Assembly: GCA_007118045.1 (NCBI GenBank)
Contig: SKTG01000287.1
Location: 1-11,345 of the forward strand
Reading direction: 5' to 3'
Source of the DNA: Nitriliruptoraceae bacterium
GTDB taxonomy: Bacteria; Actinomycetota; Nitriliruptoria; Nitriliruptorales; Nitriliruptoraceae
Length of the DNA: 11,345 nt
Below, piece by piece: positions 1-7,798 of this stretch. A program made the position numbers and the translations under genes. Under the pieces are notes generated by a model. That model had not been told where the DNA came from. It saw nothing but the letters and a program-made list of their open reading frames with translations, and did no database searches. How positions within the stretch are numbered: position 1 is the first letter of the stretch; every line of letters begins with the position of its first letter.

Positions 1-80
1 CCTCACCAGCCGCCGCCCGAGCGAGGCATCCGAGACGTGACGAGGTCAGGCGCGGAGACGTCGAGGCGCGATGACGTCGA

Positions 81-99
81 CGTGAGGCCGGGCCTCACG
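81..99 (-). terminator. Hairpin after the pknB stop, likely operon terminator
   Basis: Perfect 8-bp inverted repeat CGTGAGGC / GCCTCACG with a 3-base loop, starting about 14 bases past the pknB stop on the minus strand. No T-run follows, which is common for actinobacterial terminators. The arm CCTCAC (93-98) can instead pair with GTGAGG at 105-110, giving a competing hairpin. The rest of 1-80 shows nothing I can support. Confidence 0.55.
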
Positions 100-112
100 C
101 GGCGGTGAGGGG

Positions 113-2014
113 TCACGCCTCCTCGTCGCCGTCCTCGTCCTCGTCCTCGTCCTCGTCGGCCTCACCGCCCCCGTTCGGGTTGGCCGACTCCTCCTCGTCG
201 TTCTCGTCGTCGTCCGGTTCCTCGGGTTCCTCGGGTTCCTCGGGTTCCTCGGGTTCCTCCGGCTCCTCGGGTTCCTCGGGTTCCTCCGGCTCCTCGGGCT
301 CCTCGGGCTCCTCGGGTTCCGGTTCCGGCTCGGGCTCCGGTTCGGGCTCGGGTTCCGGCTCCGGTGGGGCCGGCGGTGGCTCCTCCGGACCCTCGGAGAC
401 GAGGATGGTCACGACGGTCCCGACGGACACGCGCTCCCCCGCCACGGGGTCCTGGGAGATGACGTCGCCCTGGACGACCGCGCTCGAGGTCGTGCGTCGG
501 ATCTCCGCTTCCAGGCCGCGATCGGCCAGCAGCTCCAACGCGACCTGCTCGGAGCGGTTGACCACCGGTGGCACGGTCACCAGCTCCTCACCACGGCTGA
601 CCACGTAGTCGACCTGGCTGCCGACGGGGACCTCCTCGCCGACCTCCGGAGAGGACGAGATGATCTGGCCCTCCGGTACCTCGGCGTCGAAGACCTGGTC
701 CCGGTCGCCGCGGATCAGGTCGGCGTCGCGCAACGCTGCGAGTGCCTCGTCCTCGGTCAGGCCGACCAGCTCCGGCACGGTGGTCATCTCCTGACCCTCG
801 GAGATCACGAGCGCGACCGCACTGCCCTCGTCCGCGAGCTCCTCCCCTCCCGGCTCCTGTTCGAGCACCCGGCCCTCGGGCTGGTCCTCGCTGGGTTCGG
901 ACGTCACGGACCCGATCTCGAAGCCCTCACGTTCGAGCAGGTCGCGCGCGACGTCCTCGGGTTGCCCCACGACGTCGGGGACCCGGACCTGCGTGGGCTC
1001 GTCCGGGCCACCGAACAGGGCGACCAGCGCGAACGCGGCGCCGACGAGCGCGAGGACCCCGAGCACCGCGAGCAGCGCGTAGATGAGGCCGCGCCGCCGC
1101 CGCTGCTGCTCGTGCGTGCGCACCGATCGGCTCGCGGGGCCCGGCTGGAACAGCGCCGTGTCCTCCGGTGAGAGCACGGCCGGGGCCCCGACGGGTGCAC
1201 CCACACGGGCGTTGAGGACATCCGCGCGCATCTCCTCGGCGGTCTGGTAGCGGTTCGCGGGGTTCTTCGCCAGGGCCCGCATCGTGATGGCCTCGGCGGC
1301 CTCCGACACCCCTTCCTGGAGCTCGCGAGGTGGCCGGGGCGGCTCCTGCACGTGCTGGTAGGCGACGGTGACGGCCGAGTCGCCCGTGAAGGGCACGCCG
1401 GTGGTCAACGCCTCGTAGAGCACCACGCCCAGCGAGTACAGGTCGCTGCGCGTATCGATCTCCAGGCCCTGCGCCTGCTCCGGAGAGAGGTAGGCGGCCG
1501 TGCCGAGGACGGCCGCGGTCTGGGTGACCGTCTCGCCGCCGACAGCGCGGGCGATGCCGAAGTCGGTGACCTTCACGGCCCCGTCCTCGGCGAGCAGGAT
1601 GTTGCCGGGCTTGACGTCGCGGTGGATCAGACCCCGCTCGTGGGCGTAGCCGAGCGCGGCACACACGTCCGCGACCACCTCGAGCGCCCGGTCCTCGGTC
1701 AGCCCGCCCGCGGCGATGGCTTCCTGCAGCGAGCGCCCCTCGACGAGCTCCATCACGATGAACGGTTGGCCGGCATCCGTGCCGGTGTCGTAGATGGCGA
1801 CCAGGTTCGGGTGGTTGAGGCGGGCCACGTGGCGCGCCTCGGCGTGGAAGCGGCTCGTGAAGGACTCGTCCTCCTGGAAGCGTTCCAGGAGCAGCTTGAC
1901 CGCCACCTCGCGTTCGAGGACGAGGTCCCGTGCGGCGAAGACCTGCGCCATGCCCCCGCGGCCGAGCCGATGACGCAGCTCGTAGCGGCCCGCGAGGACG
2001 CGTCCCTGGCTCAC
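113..2014 (-). CDS. pknB: PASTA-domain Ser/Thr protein kinase (PknB type)
   Basis: Membrane receptor kinase of 633 aa that senses peptidoglycan or lipid II outside the cell and phosphorylates division and wall-synthesis proteins inside. The N-terminal Hanks-type kinase domain (about 11-270) has the Gly-rich loop LGRGGMAQV, catalytic K40 in VAVK, HRD at 131-133, DFG at 151-153 and APE-equivalent SPEQ at 177-180. T162, T164 and T166 are candidate activation-loop phosphosites. A basic juxtamembrane run RRRR precedes a TM segment (about 309-333). Three PASTA repeats follow (about 343-407, 411-475, 478-542). The last 90 residues are Pro-Glu, then Glu-Glu-Pro, then Asp/Glu repeats, which is odd for the family. 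The GTG start has GGGAGGG just upstream. It is the last gene of the operon, 61 bases after pbpA. It is the only kinase here, whereas mycobacteria have pknA and pknB. Confidence 0.95.
   Translation of the reverse strand: MSQGRVLAGRYELRHRLGRGGMAQVFAARDLVLEREVAVKLLLERFQEDESFTSRFHAEARHVARLNHPNLVAIYDTGTDAGQPFIVMELVEGRSLQEAIAAGGLTEDRALEVVADVCAALGYAHERGLIHRDVKPGNILLAEDGAVKVTDFGIARAVGGETVTQTAAVLGTAAYLSPEQAQGLEIDTRSDLYSLGVVLYEALTTGVPFTGDSAVTVAYQHVQEPPRPPRELQEGVSEAAEAITMRALAKNPANRYQTAEEMRADVLNARVGAPVGAPAVLSPEDTALFQPGPASRSVRTHEQQRRRRGLIYALLAVLGVLALVGAAFALVALFGGPDEPTQVRVPDVVGQPEDVARDLLEREGFEIGSVTSEPSEDQPEGRVLEQEPGGEELADEGSAVALVISEGQEMTTVPELVGLTEDEALAALRDADLIRGDRDQVFDAEVPEGQIISSSPEVGEEVPVGSQVDYVVSRGEELVTVPPVVNRSEQVALELLADRGLEAEIRRTTSSAVVQGDVISQDPVAGERVSVGTVVTILVSEGPEEPPPAPPEPEPEPEPEPEPEPEPEEPEEPEEPEEPEEPEEPEEPEEPEEPEEPEEPDDDENDEEESANPNGGGEADEDEDEDEDGDEEA
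214..365. repeat. In-frame 9-bp and 6-bp tandem repeats in the pknB tail
   Basis: On the plus strand, variants of the 9-bp unit TCCTCGGGT run from about 214 to 315, then 6-bp units of the GGTTCC/GGCTCG type run to about 365. Both periods are multiples of three. On the coding (minus) strand they give (Pro-Glu)n followed by (Glu-Glu-Pro)n. Units differ mostly at third positions, so copy number can change by slippage without breaking the frame. These are coding minisatellites, not a CRISPR array: there are no spacers. Confidence 0.85.
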
Positions 2015-2075
2015 CTGTTCCCTCCCGGAGGTCCGGGCCGCCGAGCCGCTGTCGCGGTAGCGGTACGTCGTGCGG

Positions 2076-3524
2076 TCAGTCGCTCTGCCCGGTGGCCGCC
2101 TGCATCACCTGGCGGGCCACCGGGGCCGCCACCCCACCGCCCGTCGCGTCCGCTCCGGCCTCGGGCAGGACCACCGCCACCGCGATCTCGTCGTCGGCGA
2201 ACCCGAGGAACCACACGGTCGGGCCGCCGCCCGTCTGTGCCGTCCCGGTCTTGCCGCCGACGGTGACCCCGTCGATCTGGGCGCTGGTTCCCGTCCCGTC
2301 CTCCACGACGTCCTCGAGCATCTCCCGCAGCTGGTCGGCGGTCCGCGGGGAGACGGGTCGACCGTCGCCGGGCGGACCGCTCCAGCGGCCGTCCTCCGGA
2401 CCGCGGATCACCTGACCGTCCGGGTCGCGGATCGCGTCCACCACGTAGGGGCGCCGCAGCTCCCCGCCGTTGGCGATCGTGGCCGCCACCATGGCCATCT
2501 GCATCGGGGTGGCTCGCACGTCGCGTTGTCCGATGGCGCTCTGGGCCGTCGCCGGCTCGTCGAGGTCGCCGGGGAACGCGCTGACCGCCACGTCGAGCTC
2601 GTAGGGCACCTCGTCGTTGAAACCGAACCGTTCGGCCTGCTCACGCAGGCTCTCGTCCCCGAGTTCGTTGCCCAGACGTGCGAAGACGGTGTTGCAGGAG
2701 ACGCGCATCGCGTCGCTGAGGTCGATCTCGTCGCCGTCGAGGCAGGGCCCGCCACCGAAGTTGCCGATGTTGGCGGTGGTGAGCGGCACGTCGTACTCCA
2801 CCTCGTCGGGGAAGGGGGTCGTCGGGCTCACCCCGGCTTCGAGCGCGGCCGCGGCCGTCACCACCTTGAACGTCGATCCTGGGGCGTAGGTCTCCGAGAT
2901 CGCGCGGTCCACCAGCGGCCGGTCCTCGTCGTCGCGGAGGGGCAGCCAAGCCTCGTTGACCTCGCTCGGTGAGTGGCTGGAGAGCGGGTTCGGGTCGTAG
3001 GTCGGGTTCGAGTAGCTGGCGAGGACCGCTCCGCTGGTCGGGTCGAGCGCGACCACGGCCCCCTCACGACCGTCGAGCGCGTCGCGTGCCGCCGCCTGCA
3101 CCGCCGGATCGATGGTGAGCTCCACGGCGTTGCCAGGACGATCCTGCCGGCCGAGCAGCTGCCCGAGGTTCTGGGCGAGGATCTCCGTCGGTTGTCCGGT
3201 CAGCTCCTCGTTGAGCTGCTGCTCCAGCGCGGCCCGCTGCAGCACGATCGAGTAGTAACCGGTCAGGTGGGCGTACAGCTCGCCCTCGGGATAGGTGCGC
3301 TGGTACTCGAGCTCTCCGCCGGTGGGGTCGCTGCGCGCGATCGCCTGCTCACCCACCACGAGCGGACCGCGTTCGATGCCGTACTCGCGGATGATCAGCC
3401 GCCGGTTCGCCGGATGGTTGGCCAGGTCGTCCGCCTGGATCAGGGCGATCACGTTGAGGTTGACGAACAGGGCGCCGAACAGCAGGAGCACGGCGAGCGA
3501 CAGCCGGGAGATCTGGCGGCTCAC
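2076..3524 (-). CDS. pbpA: Class B penicillin-binding protein (peptidoglycan transpeptidase)
   Basis: D,D-transpeptidase of 482 aa that cross-links peptidoglycan strands on the outer face of the membrane, as partner of the RodA-type polymerase next to it. An N-terminal TM anchor lies at about 7-29. The penicillin-binding domain shows all three active-site motifs: S217-T-F-K220 with the nucleophilic serine, S276-C-N278, and K425-T-G427 in the context GGKTGTAQ. There is no N-terminal glycosyltransferase domain, so this is class B. The length is close to M. tuberculosis PbpA (about 490 aa). The GTG start overlaps the rodA stop as GTGA, which implies translational coupling. No catalytic residue is missing. 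Calling it pbpA rather than a generic class B PBP rests on operon position. Confidence 0.95.
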   Translation of the reverse strand: MSRQISRLSLAVLLLFGALFVNLNVIALIQADDLANHPANRRLIIREYGIERGPLVVGEQAIARSDPTGGELEYQRTYPEGELYAHLTGYYSIVLQRAALEQQLNEELTGQPTEILAQNLGQLLGRQDRPGNAVELTIDPAVQAAARDALDGREGAVVALDPTSGAVLASYSNPTYDPNPLSSHSPSEVNEAWLPLRDDEDRPLVDRAISETYAPGSTFKVVTAAAALEAGVSPTTPFPDEVEYDVPLTTANIGNFGGGPCLDGDEIDLSDAMRVSCNTVFARLGNELGDESLREQAERFGFNDEVPYELDVAVSAFPGDLDEPATAQSAIGQRDVRATPMQMAMVAATIANGGELRRPYVVDAIRDPDGQVIRGPEDGRWSGPPGDGRPVSPRTADQLREMLEDVVEDGTGTSAQIDGVTVGGKTGTAQTGGGPTVWFLGFADDEIAVAVVLPEAGADATGGGVAAPVARQVMQAATGQSD

Positions 3525-4873
3525 GACGCGGCCTCCGACGAGGTCTCGGAGCCCCGCCGCCGCGCGGTCGGTTGCTCACCGAAGGCAGAACGGCGCGACT
3601 CGTCGCTGACGCGCAGCAGCAGCGCGATGATCAGGTAGTTGGACAGCAGCGAGGAGCCGCCGTACGAGACGAACGGCAACGTGATGCCCGTGAGGGGCAC
3701 GAGCCGGGTGAGACCACCGATGATCACGAAGGTCTGGAACGCGAGCAGCGTGGTCAGCCCGGTCGCCAGCAGGGTGCTGAACTCGTCCCGGGCGGTCTGG
3801 CTGATGCGGAACCCGCGCACGACCAGCACCAGGAACAGCAGCAGCACCGCGGTCGCCCCGAGCAACCCCAGCTCCTCACCGATGACCACGAAGATGGCGT
3901 CGGTCGCGGAGAAGGGCACGTCCTGGGGCCGGCCCTCACCGAGTCCGGTCCCGGTCAGCCCGCCTGTCCCCAGGGCGAACAGGCTCTGTGCGAGCTGGAA
4001 GCCGGTGTCGCTGACGTCCTCCCAGGGGTCGAGCCAGATGTGGATCCGTACCCGCACGTGCCCGAACAGGCTGTAGACCACGTACGCACCCACGGCGAAG
4101 AAGGCCGCACCCACGACGGGGTAGGCGATCCGGCCGGTGGCGACGTAGAGCAGGGACACGAACGTGCCGAAGAACAGCAGCGCGGAGCCGAGGTCGCGCA
4201 ACCCGGCCATGAGCACCAGCGCGATGAGCACCGCCAGCAACACCGGCGCGAGGTGGCGCGCGGCCGGCAACAGCACGGGACCGAACCGTTGCGTCGCGAC
4301 GGACAACAGCGCCCGGTTGCGCTCCAGGTAGGCCGCCAGGAAGATCACCATCGTGAGCTTGGCGAGCTCGCCCGGCTGGAAGCGCATGCCGAACAGGTCG
4401 ATCCACAGCTGCGCCCCGTTGATGACCCCCGCGGTCAGCCCGGGCACCAGCGGGAGGACCAGCAGCACGATCGTCAGCAGCCCGAAGGTGTACTGCAGGC
4501 GGGCCAGCTCACGGATGCGGCGGACGAAGAGCAGCGTGCCGCACAGCAGTCCGACGGCCACAGCCGTCCAGACCGTCTGCGTGGCCGCGAGGTCGCTGCC
4601 GGTCGCCAGGTCGACCCGCCGTACGAAGACCAGTCCCAGCCCGTTGAGCAGGAAGGCGAGCGGGAGCAGGGTCGGGTCCGCCTCGGGTGCGGCGAAGCGG
4701 ACGGTGAGGTGGGCGACGATCGCGGTGACGGCCAACGCGAGGCCGGTCACGATCGCGGCGGGGGGCAGCTCGGGGGATTCGGTCCAGCCGAGCAGGACCG
4801 CCGCGAACGACGTGACGAAGACGGCGCCCGCGAGCAGCCGGGCCTCGGTAGCCCGTGGTCCGCCCCCTGTCAT
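3521..4873 (-). CDS. rodA: SEDS-family peptidoglycan glycosyltransferase (RodA/FtsW)
   Basis: Polytopic SEDS protein of 450 aa that polymerises lipid II into glycan strands, working with a class B PBP (pbpA, next gene). Family signatures are visible: RFQPGELAKL (164-173), RDLGSALLFF (226-235), IWLDPWED with D282 as the likely catalytic aspartate, FALGTGGLTGTGLG (299-312), ATDAIFVVIGEELG (323-336) and PFVSYGGSS (400-408). Most of the chain is hydrophobic, consistent with about ten or more TM helices, and the last 30 residues are charged and cytoplasmic. I chose the ATG at 4873 because GAGGA sits about 7 bases upstream. A GTG at 4891, overlapping the pstP stop as GTGA, would add six residues and cannot be excluded. 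Operon position favours RodA over FtsW. Confidence 0.94.
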   Translation of the reverse strand: MTGGGPRATEARLLAGAVFVTSFAAVLLGWTESPELPPAAIVTGLALAVTAIVAHLTVRFAAPEADPTLLPLAFLLNGLGLVFVRRVDLATGSDLAATQTVWTAVAVGLLCGTLLFVRRIRELARLQYTFGLLTIVLLVLPLVPGLTAGVINGAQLWIDLFGMRFQPGELAKLTMVIFLAAYLERNRALLSVATQRFGPVLLPAARHLAPVLLAVLIALVLMAGLRDLGSALLFFGTFVSLLYVATGRIAYPVVGAAFFAVGAYVVYSLFGHVRVRIHIWLDPWEDVSDTGFQLAQSLFALGTGGLTGTGLGEGRPQDVPFSATDAIFVVIGEELGLLGATAVLLLFLVLVVRGFRISQTARDEFSTLLATGLTTLLAFQTFVIIGGLTRLVPLTGITLPFVSYGGSSLLSNYLIIALLLRVSDESRRSAFGEQPTARRRGSETSSEAAS

Positions 4874-4887
4874 CGTGGTCCTCGGGC

Positions 4888-6168
4888 TCACGGGGAACCC
4901 GCGGCGTCGCCCTCGTCCTCGCCGCTGCCCTCGTCGGTGTCGACGGCCTCCTCCGGATCCACCTCGGCGTCGTCGCGGACGGGGATGCCGGCCACGATGT
5001 TGCGGGCGTCGGAGATGTCCGTGGCCGGCCGACCCGACTCGAGGGTGGGCCGGTACCACTCCTGCACGTCGTCGACCTCGAGCTCGGTGCGCTCGACCAC
5101 GCGGGCGAGGTCGAGCGGACCGATCGAGGCGTCGATGCCCTCGTAGATGACGACCTGCTCCTCGTCGAGCGCGACGAAGTAGCTGCGGGACAGCAGGAAC
5201 TGGCCACCGAAGACGACGAGCCCGACGAGCACGGCCACCGCGAGCACGATCGCGGAGGCACGGCCGAGGATCGCGTTGGCGCGGCGAGGCTCGTCCTCGG
5301 TGCCGGCCTGCACTTGCGGGCTCCCACCCGCCGACAGGTCGCCGTAGCGGCCGACACCCGAGGCCCAGTCACCCTGCTCTCCTTCCGAACGGCTGCGGAT
5401 GCTGATGGGCGTGCTGGTGCGGGTCTCCGTCGGACCGTCGCCGTCGCGCTCCTCGTAGCGGAGCAGGACCACGGTGATGTTGTCCGGGCCGCCGCCGGCG
5501 TTGGCGCGGTCGACGAGGTCCTGGACGGTCTCCTCGGCGTCGTCCTCGGCGACCAACCGCTCGGCGAGCTCCTGATCGGCGACGACCCCGGTGAGACCAT
5601 CGGAGCACAGCAGCAGCTGGTCCCCGGTGCGCAGGTCGAACGTCATGGTGTCGACCTCGACGTCCGGGGACACGCCGATCGCCCGCGTGATGATCGAGCG
5701 CTGCGGGTGGGTCTGCGCCTCCTGTCGGGAGATCTGCCCCTCGTTGACGAGGTGCTGCACGAGGGTGTGGTCGTCGGTGATCTGCTCGAGCTGACCCTCG
5801 CGGAGCAGGTACGCGCGCGAGTCGCCGACGTGGGCGATGTGCACCCGTCGACCCTCGACCATCGCCACGGTCAGGGTGGTGCCCATACCGCGGTACTCGG
5901 GTCGGTCGTCGGCCAGCTTGGAGACGGTCTCGTTGGCCTCGACGACGGCGTTGCGTAGCGCCTCGATCGCCGCGTCCGCGTCCTGGAACACGTGGCCGTG
6001 GAGCGACTCGACGATCTCCAGCGCCGTGGCCGAGGCGACCTCCCCCGCCTGGTGGCCGCCCATGCCGTCGGCGACGGCGAAGAGGCCGTCGCGGATCAGG
6101 AGGGCGTCCTCGTTGCCCTGCCGGACCTGACCGACGTCGGTGCGCCCGGCAGCGACGATGCGCCTCAT
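4888..6168 (-). CDS. pstP: Membrane-anchored PP2C Ser/Thr phosphatase
   Basis: Metal-dependent phosphatase of 426 aa that reverses phosphorylation by the PASTA kinase and its targets. The cytoplasmic PP2C domain (about 4-238) carries the usual metal and phosphate ligands: NED at 19-21, VADGMGGHQAG with D34, GTTLTVA (96-102), HVGDSRAYL with D116, CSDGL with D190, and GGPDNITVVLL with D229. A linker leads to one TM helix (about 303-325). The outer part of about 100 residues ends in an acidic tail, as in the kinase. The ATG overlaps the fhaB stop (ATGA), so translation is probably coupled. Length and layout are close to mycobacterial PstP (about 514 aa) but with a shorter tail. All catalytic residues are present. 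Confidence 0.95.
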   Translation of the reverse strand: MRRIVAAGRTDVGQVRQGNEDALLIRDGLFAVADGMGGHQAGEVASATALEIVESLHGHVFQDADAAIEALRNAVVEANETVSKLADDRPEYRGMGTTLTVAMVEGRRVHIAHVGDSRAYLLREGQLEQITDDHTLVQHLVNEGQISRQEAQTHPQRSIITRAIGVSPDVEVDTMTFDLRTGDQLLLCSDGLTGVVADQELAERLVAEDDAEETVQDLVDRANAGGGPDNITVVLLRYEERDGDGPTETRTSTPISIRSRSEGEQGDWASGVGRYGDLSAGGSPQVQAGTEDEPRRANAILGRASAIVLAVAVLVGLVVFGGQFLLSRSYFVALDEEQVVIYEGIDASIGPLDLARVVERTELEVDDVQEWYRPTLESGRPATDISDARNIVAGIPVRDDAEVDPEEAVDTDEGSGEDEGDAAGSP

Positions 6169-6635
6169 CGCCGCACCTCGACCATGGTCTTGCCGAGGCG
6201 GATCTGGTCACCCACAGCGAGCGGAGTGGGGCGGGTCACCTTCGCGCCGTTGAGCATGGTGCCGTTCGTGGAACCCAGGTCACGGATCGACCAACTCCCG
6301 TCGTCGGCCATCACCTCGGCGTGTTCGTCGGAGATGTAGACGTCGTCGATGTGCACGTGGGCGCTCTCGCCCCGGCCGAGCACGACACCGTGGCCGGTCA
6401 GGCCGACCACCTTCGGAGCGCCCGACGGAGTGTGCACGACCAGTTCCCGCGGGATGCGCCGGGACCGACGCGCCGGCTCGGAGGGGGCGGCGACCGCGGG
6501 GCGGGGGGTCGGGGAGCCCTTGCGGCGGCGGCCCCCGTAGAGCTCGGCGCTGACGCTGCGGACCGTGCGGGCGACGAAGAGGTACAGCAGTGCCAGGAGC
6601 ACGAACTTGAGGACGGTCAGCAGCTCGATCGGCAC
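6165..6635 (-). CDS. fhaB: Membrane-anchored FHA-domain protein FhaB
   Basis: Phosphothreonine reader of 156 aa that links kinase signalling to the division and elongation machinery; M. tuberculosis FhaB (FipA) is 155 aa. An N-terminal TM segment (about 5-22) is followed by a basic linker containing RRRK, RRSRR and prolines. The C-terminal FHA domain (about 65-155) has LGRGE (86-90), SDEHAE (102-107) and LGSTNGTMLNG (120-130), the canonical Gly-Arg, Ser-x-x-His and Asn-Gly positions. The frame stays open upstream, but I place the start at the GTG at 6635, one base after the fhaA stop, because GGAGGA lies about 6 bases before it and this gives the typical N-terminus. It overlaps pstP by four bases. 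Confidence 0.93.
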   Translation of the reverse strand: MPIELLTVLKFVLLALLYLFVARTVRSVSAELYGGRRRKGSPTPRPAVAAPSEPARRSRRIPRELVVHTPSGAPKVVGLTGHGVVLGRGESAHVHIDDVYISDEHAEVMADDGSWSIRDLGSTNGTMLNGAKVTRPTPLAVGDQIRLGKTMVEVRR

Positions 6636-6636
6636 C

Positions 6637-7434
6637 TCAGTCCTCCGCGAGTTCGACCACCGCGTCACCGAGCTCGACGCGGTCGCCGGGTCGGACCGGA
6701 TGCTCCGCCGCCTGGCGGCCGTTCACGCTGGTGCCGTTGGTCGACCCGAGGTCGACCACCCACCAGGTCTCGCCGCGGCGCACGAACGCGGCGTGTTCGC
6801 GCGACACCGTCGAATCGTCGATCGTGAGATCGCAGGAGGAGAGGCGCCCGGCGGTCAGCCGCGAGCCACGGACCGGGATCGAGGCCCCGGGCTCCGAGCC
6901 ACCCGAGCGCACGACCAGCTTGAGTCCCTCGCTGGGGACGGAGCCCACGACCTGGGTCCGGTCCATCGGCGCCCGTTGGTTGGCGGTCCAGGGTCGTGAC
7001 GACCACGGCGGACCTCCGGGGGCCGGAGCGGAACGCTGATGCTCCCGGTACTGGTTCGCGGCCTCGACCTCCTCGACACGCCCGGCGAGCCGGAAGCGTC
7101 CGAGCCGGACGTCGTCGGCCTGTTCGATGCGCACCCGCGCCGGCCCGCGCAGGATCCATCGCCGTTCGTCGGCGGTGCGCACGACCACCTCGGCGAGCTC
7201 GCGGGGCAGGGAGCTGCCGAAGCCCTCGAGCCGCTCGTGGTCCTTCGGGCCGACCGTGACCCGGTAGACGTTCGGGACGACCACGCCGCTCGCCGTGACG
7301 TGCTGGTTGTCCTCGGCGTAGCGCTGGACCGCCTTGGCGAGCTCCACGGGCTGGATGCCGGAGCGGAACGCGCGCGCGAAGAAGCCCTCGACGGCTCCTT
7401 CGAGCCGTCGTTCGAACTCCTGGAGGGCACCCAT
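6637..7434 (-). CDS. fhaA: FHA-domain protein FhaA with N-terminal DUF3662 domain
   Basis: Cytoplasmic phosphothreonine-binding adaptor of 265 aa. In mycobacteria FhaA binds phosphorylated MviN and acts in regulation of peptidoglycan synthesis. The N-terminal part (about 1-125, starting MGALQEFERRLEGAVEGFFARAF in family style) matches the DUF3662 (FhaA_N) pattern. A Pro/Ser-rich linker (about 130-165) leads to the FHA domain with LTAGRLSS (193-200), SREHAAF (211-217) and LGSTNGTSVNG (229-239). The linker is much shorter than in M. tuberculosis FhaA (about 527 aa). The reading frame is open far upstream through the tRNA gene, but the ATG at 7434 gives the conserved N-terminus; upstream residues look like untranslated high-GC sequence. 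It is the first gene of the operon. Confidence 0.92.
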   Translation of the reverse strand: MGALQEFERRLEGAVEGFFARAFRSGIQPVELAKAVQRYAEDNQHVTASGVVVPNVYRVTVGPKDHERLEGFGSSLPRELAEVVVRTADERRWILRGPARVRIEQADDVRLGRFRLAGRVEEVEAANQYREHQRSAPAPGGPPWSSRPWTANQRAPMDRTQVVGSVPSEGLKLVVRSGGSEPGASIPVRGSRLTAGRLSSCDLTIDDSTVSREHAAFVRRGETWWVVDLGSTNGTSVNGRQAAEHPVRPGDRVELGDAVVELAED

Positions 7435-7536
7435 CGTCGCTTCCCGCACGTCTGGTGGTCTCGTCCGGGAGGCTGCGCGACGAGGCGGGCGCCAGCCCGG
7501 GCACGGCACCGTCCCACGGCCCTCCCCGGAGGCGGC

Positions 7537-7542
7537 AGCGTA
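7537..7542 (-). promoter_or_regulatory. Weak candidate -10 box for the fhaA operon
   Basis: TACGCT on the minus strand fits TAnnnT and lies about 100 bases upstream of the fhaA ATG. I see no good -35 at 16-19 bases, so this is only a possibility. The remainder of 7435-7650 shows nothing else I can support. Confidence 0.2.
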
Positions 7543-7628
7543 GCTGTTGCGATGGTCCGCCCCACCCGTCCGAACGACGCTCCCCGAGGGTCCATCAGGG
7601 GCCCCGGAGAGGTCCGTGCCTGCACGCG

Positions 7629-7659
7629 TTGGCGTCCCTCCGGACGACGTTGCTACCCT
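7629..7659 (+). promoter_or_regulatory. Probable promoter of the tRNA-Leu gene
   Basis: TTGGCG (7629-7634) and an extended -10 TGCTACCCT (7651-7659), with a rather long 19-base spacer. The start of transcription would fall a few bases before the tRNA 5' end at 7674. The -10 form TAnnnT with a preceding TG is usual in high-GC actinobacteria. Confidence 0.5.
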
Positions 7660-7673
7660 GCGCTGCTTCACCC

Positions 7674-7760
7674 GGGCGGGTGGCGGAATTGGCAGACGCG
7701 CACGGTTCAGGTCCGTGTGTCCGTAAGGACATGGGGGTTCAAGTCCCCCCTCGCCCACCA
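7674..7760 (+). tRNA. tRNA-Leu (anticodon CAG)
   Basis: Class II tRNA of 87 bases including an encoded CCA end (7758-7760). The acceptor stem GGGCGGG pairs with CTCGCCC with one G-U wobble, and A7757 is the discriminator. The anticodon stem CACGG/CCGTG holds loop TTCAGGT, with anticodon CAG at 7708-7710, which reads CUG. The long variable arm TGTCC-GTAA-GGACA is the leucine-type extra stem. The T arm is GGGGG-TTCAAGT-CCCCC. It is divergent from fhaA, an arrangement I also recall for leuT and fhaA in M. tuberculosis. tRNA 3' ends are common integration sites, and mobile-element debris follows directly. Confidence 0.97.
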
Positions 7761-7769
7761 CCTTCGTAG

Positions 7770-7787
7770 GCAGGCCTAGCGGCCTGT
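7770..7787. terminator. Short hairpin between tRNA-Leu and a convergent remnant gene
   Basis: CAGGCC (7771-7776) and GGCCTG (7781-7786) form a perfect 6-bp stem with loop TAGC, extendable by one G-T pair. It sits 10 bases after the tRNA CCA and 12 bases from the stop of the minus-strand remnant, so it could stop transcription from either side. No T-run on either strand. Confidence 0.4.
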
Positions 7788-7798
7788 AGACGGCAGGA

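Noticed and set aside
214..365. Possible CRISPR-like array
   Set aside because: The units are 9 and 6 bp with no spacers and keep the kinase reading frame.
105..608. Plus-strand Ser-Gly repeat protein
   Set aside because: It is the reverse complement of the kinase's acidic tail; the kinase frame carries three PASTA domains and a full kinase.
1352..2972. Long plus-strand open frames antisense to pknB and pbpA
   Set aside because: No recognisable domain or ribosome binding site, and the opposite strand carries full kinase and transpeptidase motifs.
3572..5146. A 524-codon open frame on the plus strand across rodA and pstP
   Set aside because: It is antisense to two clearly conserved genes and its translation is a low-complexity Gln/Glu/Arg/Gly text, the usual by-product of high-GC codon bias.
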